6,057 nt of DNA, from NCBI GenBank assembly GCA_029556045.1, contig JAKQGS010000070.1:1-6057 (forward strand). Reading direction: 5' to 3'. This DNA comes from Pseudomonadota bacterium (GTDB lineage Bacteria; Bdellovibrionota; Oligoflexia; Oligoflexales; Oligoflexaceae). The translations under genes were made by a program, and so were the position numbers. The notes below the pieces were generated by a model. That model worked only from the letters and a program-made list of their open reading frames with translations, was not told where the DNA came from and did not search any database. Below, one piece after another: positions 5,887 to 6,057 of the stretch (position 1 is its first letter; each line of letters opens with the position of its first letter).

Positions 5887-5916
5887 ATACCCTTGGTAGC
5901 AAGCTACCAAGGGTAT
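5887..5916. terminator. Bidirectional hairpin terminator between FecR gene and rRNA operon
   Basis: ATACCCTTGGTAGC (5887-5900) and GCTACCAAGGGTAT (5903-5916) are perfect complements with only AA between them, giving a stem of up to 14 bp (the innermost pairs must open to form a loop). It begins 13 bases after the FecR stop codon and ends 11 bases before the 3' end of 5S rRNA on the other strand. Tails are only moderately T-rich on both sides (CATATTT rightward, TGTGCTTTT leftward), but the symmetric stem can serve both convergent transcripts. Confidence 0.8.
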
Positions 5917-5926
5917 CATATTTAAA

Positions 5927-6040
5927 GGCTGCGCCGTGCTACTCTCCCACAGTTAAGACTGCAGTACCATTGCCGCTGAAGGGCTTGACTTCCGTGTTCG
6001 GGATGGGAACGGGTATTTCCCCCTCGCCAAAGGCACAGCC
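5927..6040 (-). rRNA. rrf: 5S ribosomal RNA
   Basis: The minus strand carries a complete 5S rRNA of about 114 bases. The ends form helix I: GGCTGTGCC at the 5' end (complement of 6032-6040) pairs with GGCGCAGCC at the 3' end (complement of 5927-5935) over nine base pairs with one G-U. Between them are the highly conserved CCCGTTCCCATCCCGAACAC and GGAAGTCAAGC segments, and GGGAGAGTAGCACGG near the 3' end. It is the distal gene of an rRNA operon read leftward, so 23S and 16S should lie beyond the right edge. The 17 bases at 6041-6057 would be part of the 23S-5S spacer. Ends are assigned from helix I and may differ by one or two bases. Confidence 0.97.
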
Positions 6041-6057
6041 AAATTCAGTATCATCAT

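Noticed and set aside
1..6057. CRISPR array, transposon, prophage, toxin-antitoxin or biosynthetic cluster
   Set aside because: No repeat-spacer pattern, terminal repeats, transposase, integrase or matching gene families were seen on either strand.

Overview
The window reads as chromosomal DNA of a Gram-negative bacterium, most likely a member of Bdellovibrionota (Bdellovibrio/Oligoflexia type). The pointers are a TIGR02147/DUF4423-family regulator (a family I know mainly from Bdellovibrio-like bacteria and Fibrobacter), a membrane SpoIIE-type phosphatase beside a FecR-domain protein, roughly balanced base composition, and Sec signal peptides. The lineage is inferred from gene families, not from a marker alignment. 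No mobile element, CRISPR array or tRNA was seen.

Layout, left to right. (1) 1-124, minus: the first 41 codons of a small exported protein, cut by the window edge, with its own ribosome binding site and a good sigma70-like promoter. (2) 242-1042, minus: a complete TIGR02147-family putative transcriptional regulator starting at GTG. (3) 1119-1589, plus: a divergently transcribed 156-residue secreted protein with four cysteines and no recognised family. It ends at a perfect 15-bp hairpin plus T-run. (4) 1671-3767, minus: a 698-residue membrane phosphatase (TM, periplasmic dCACHE-like sensor, TM, HAMP, signalling helix, SpoIIE/PPM phosphatase) whose stop codon lies inside that T-run. (5) 3768-4038: a 271-bp divergent regulatory region. 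(6) 4039-5874, plus: a 611-residue membrane-anchored FecR-domain protein with a TolA-like Ala/Glu/Lys-rich coiled coil and a long unassigned C-terminal region. (7) 5887-5916: a perfect 14-bp hairpin between the convergent FecR gene and rRNA operon. (8) 5927-6040, minus: 5S rRNA, the distal end of an rRNA operon whose 23S gene should lie beyond the right edge.

How the parts may fit together (inference). The TIGR02147 regulator sits between two genes for small exported proteins, and the promoter region of each contains a C-run/G-run inverted repeat, suggesting a regulator controlling its exported neighbours. The phosphatase and the FecR/TolA-like protein share a divergent control region, and both place domains in the periplasm, so they could act in one envelope-sensing pathway. 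No partner-switching STAS protein, anti-sigma factor or sigma factor is visible here. I did not find anything I could defend as a wholly new system; the two regulator/exported-protein arrangements are the best leads.
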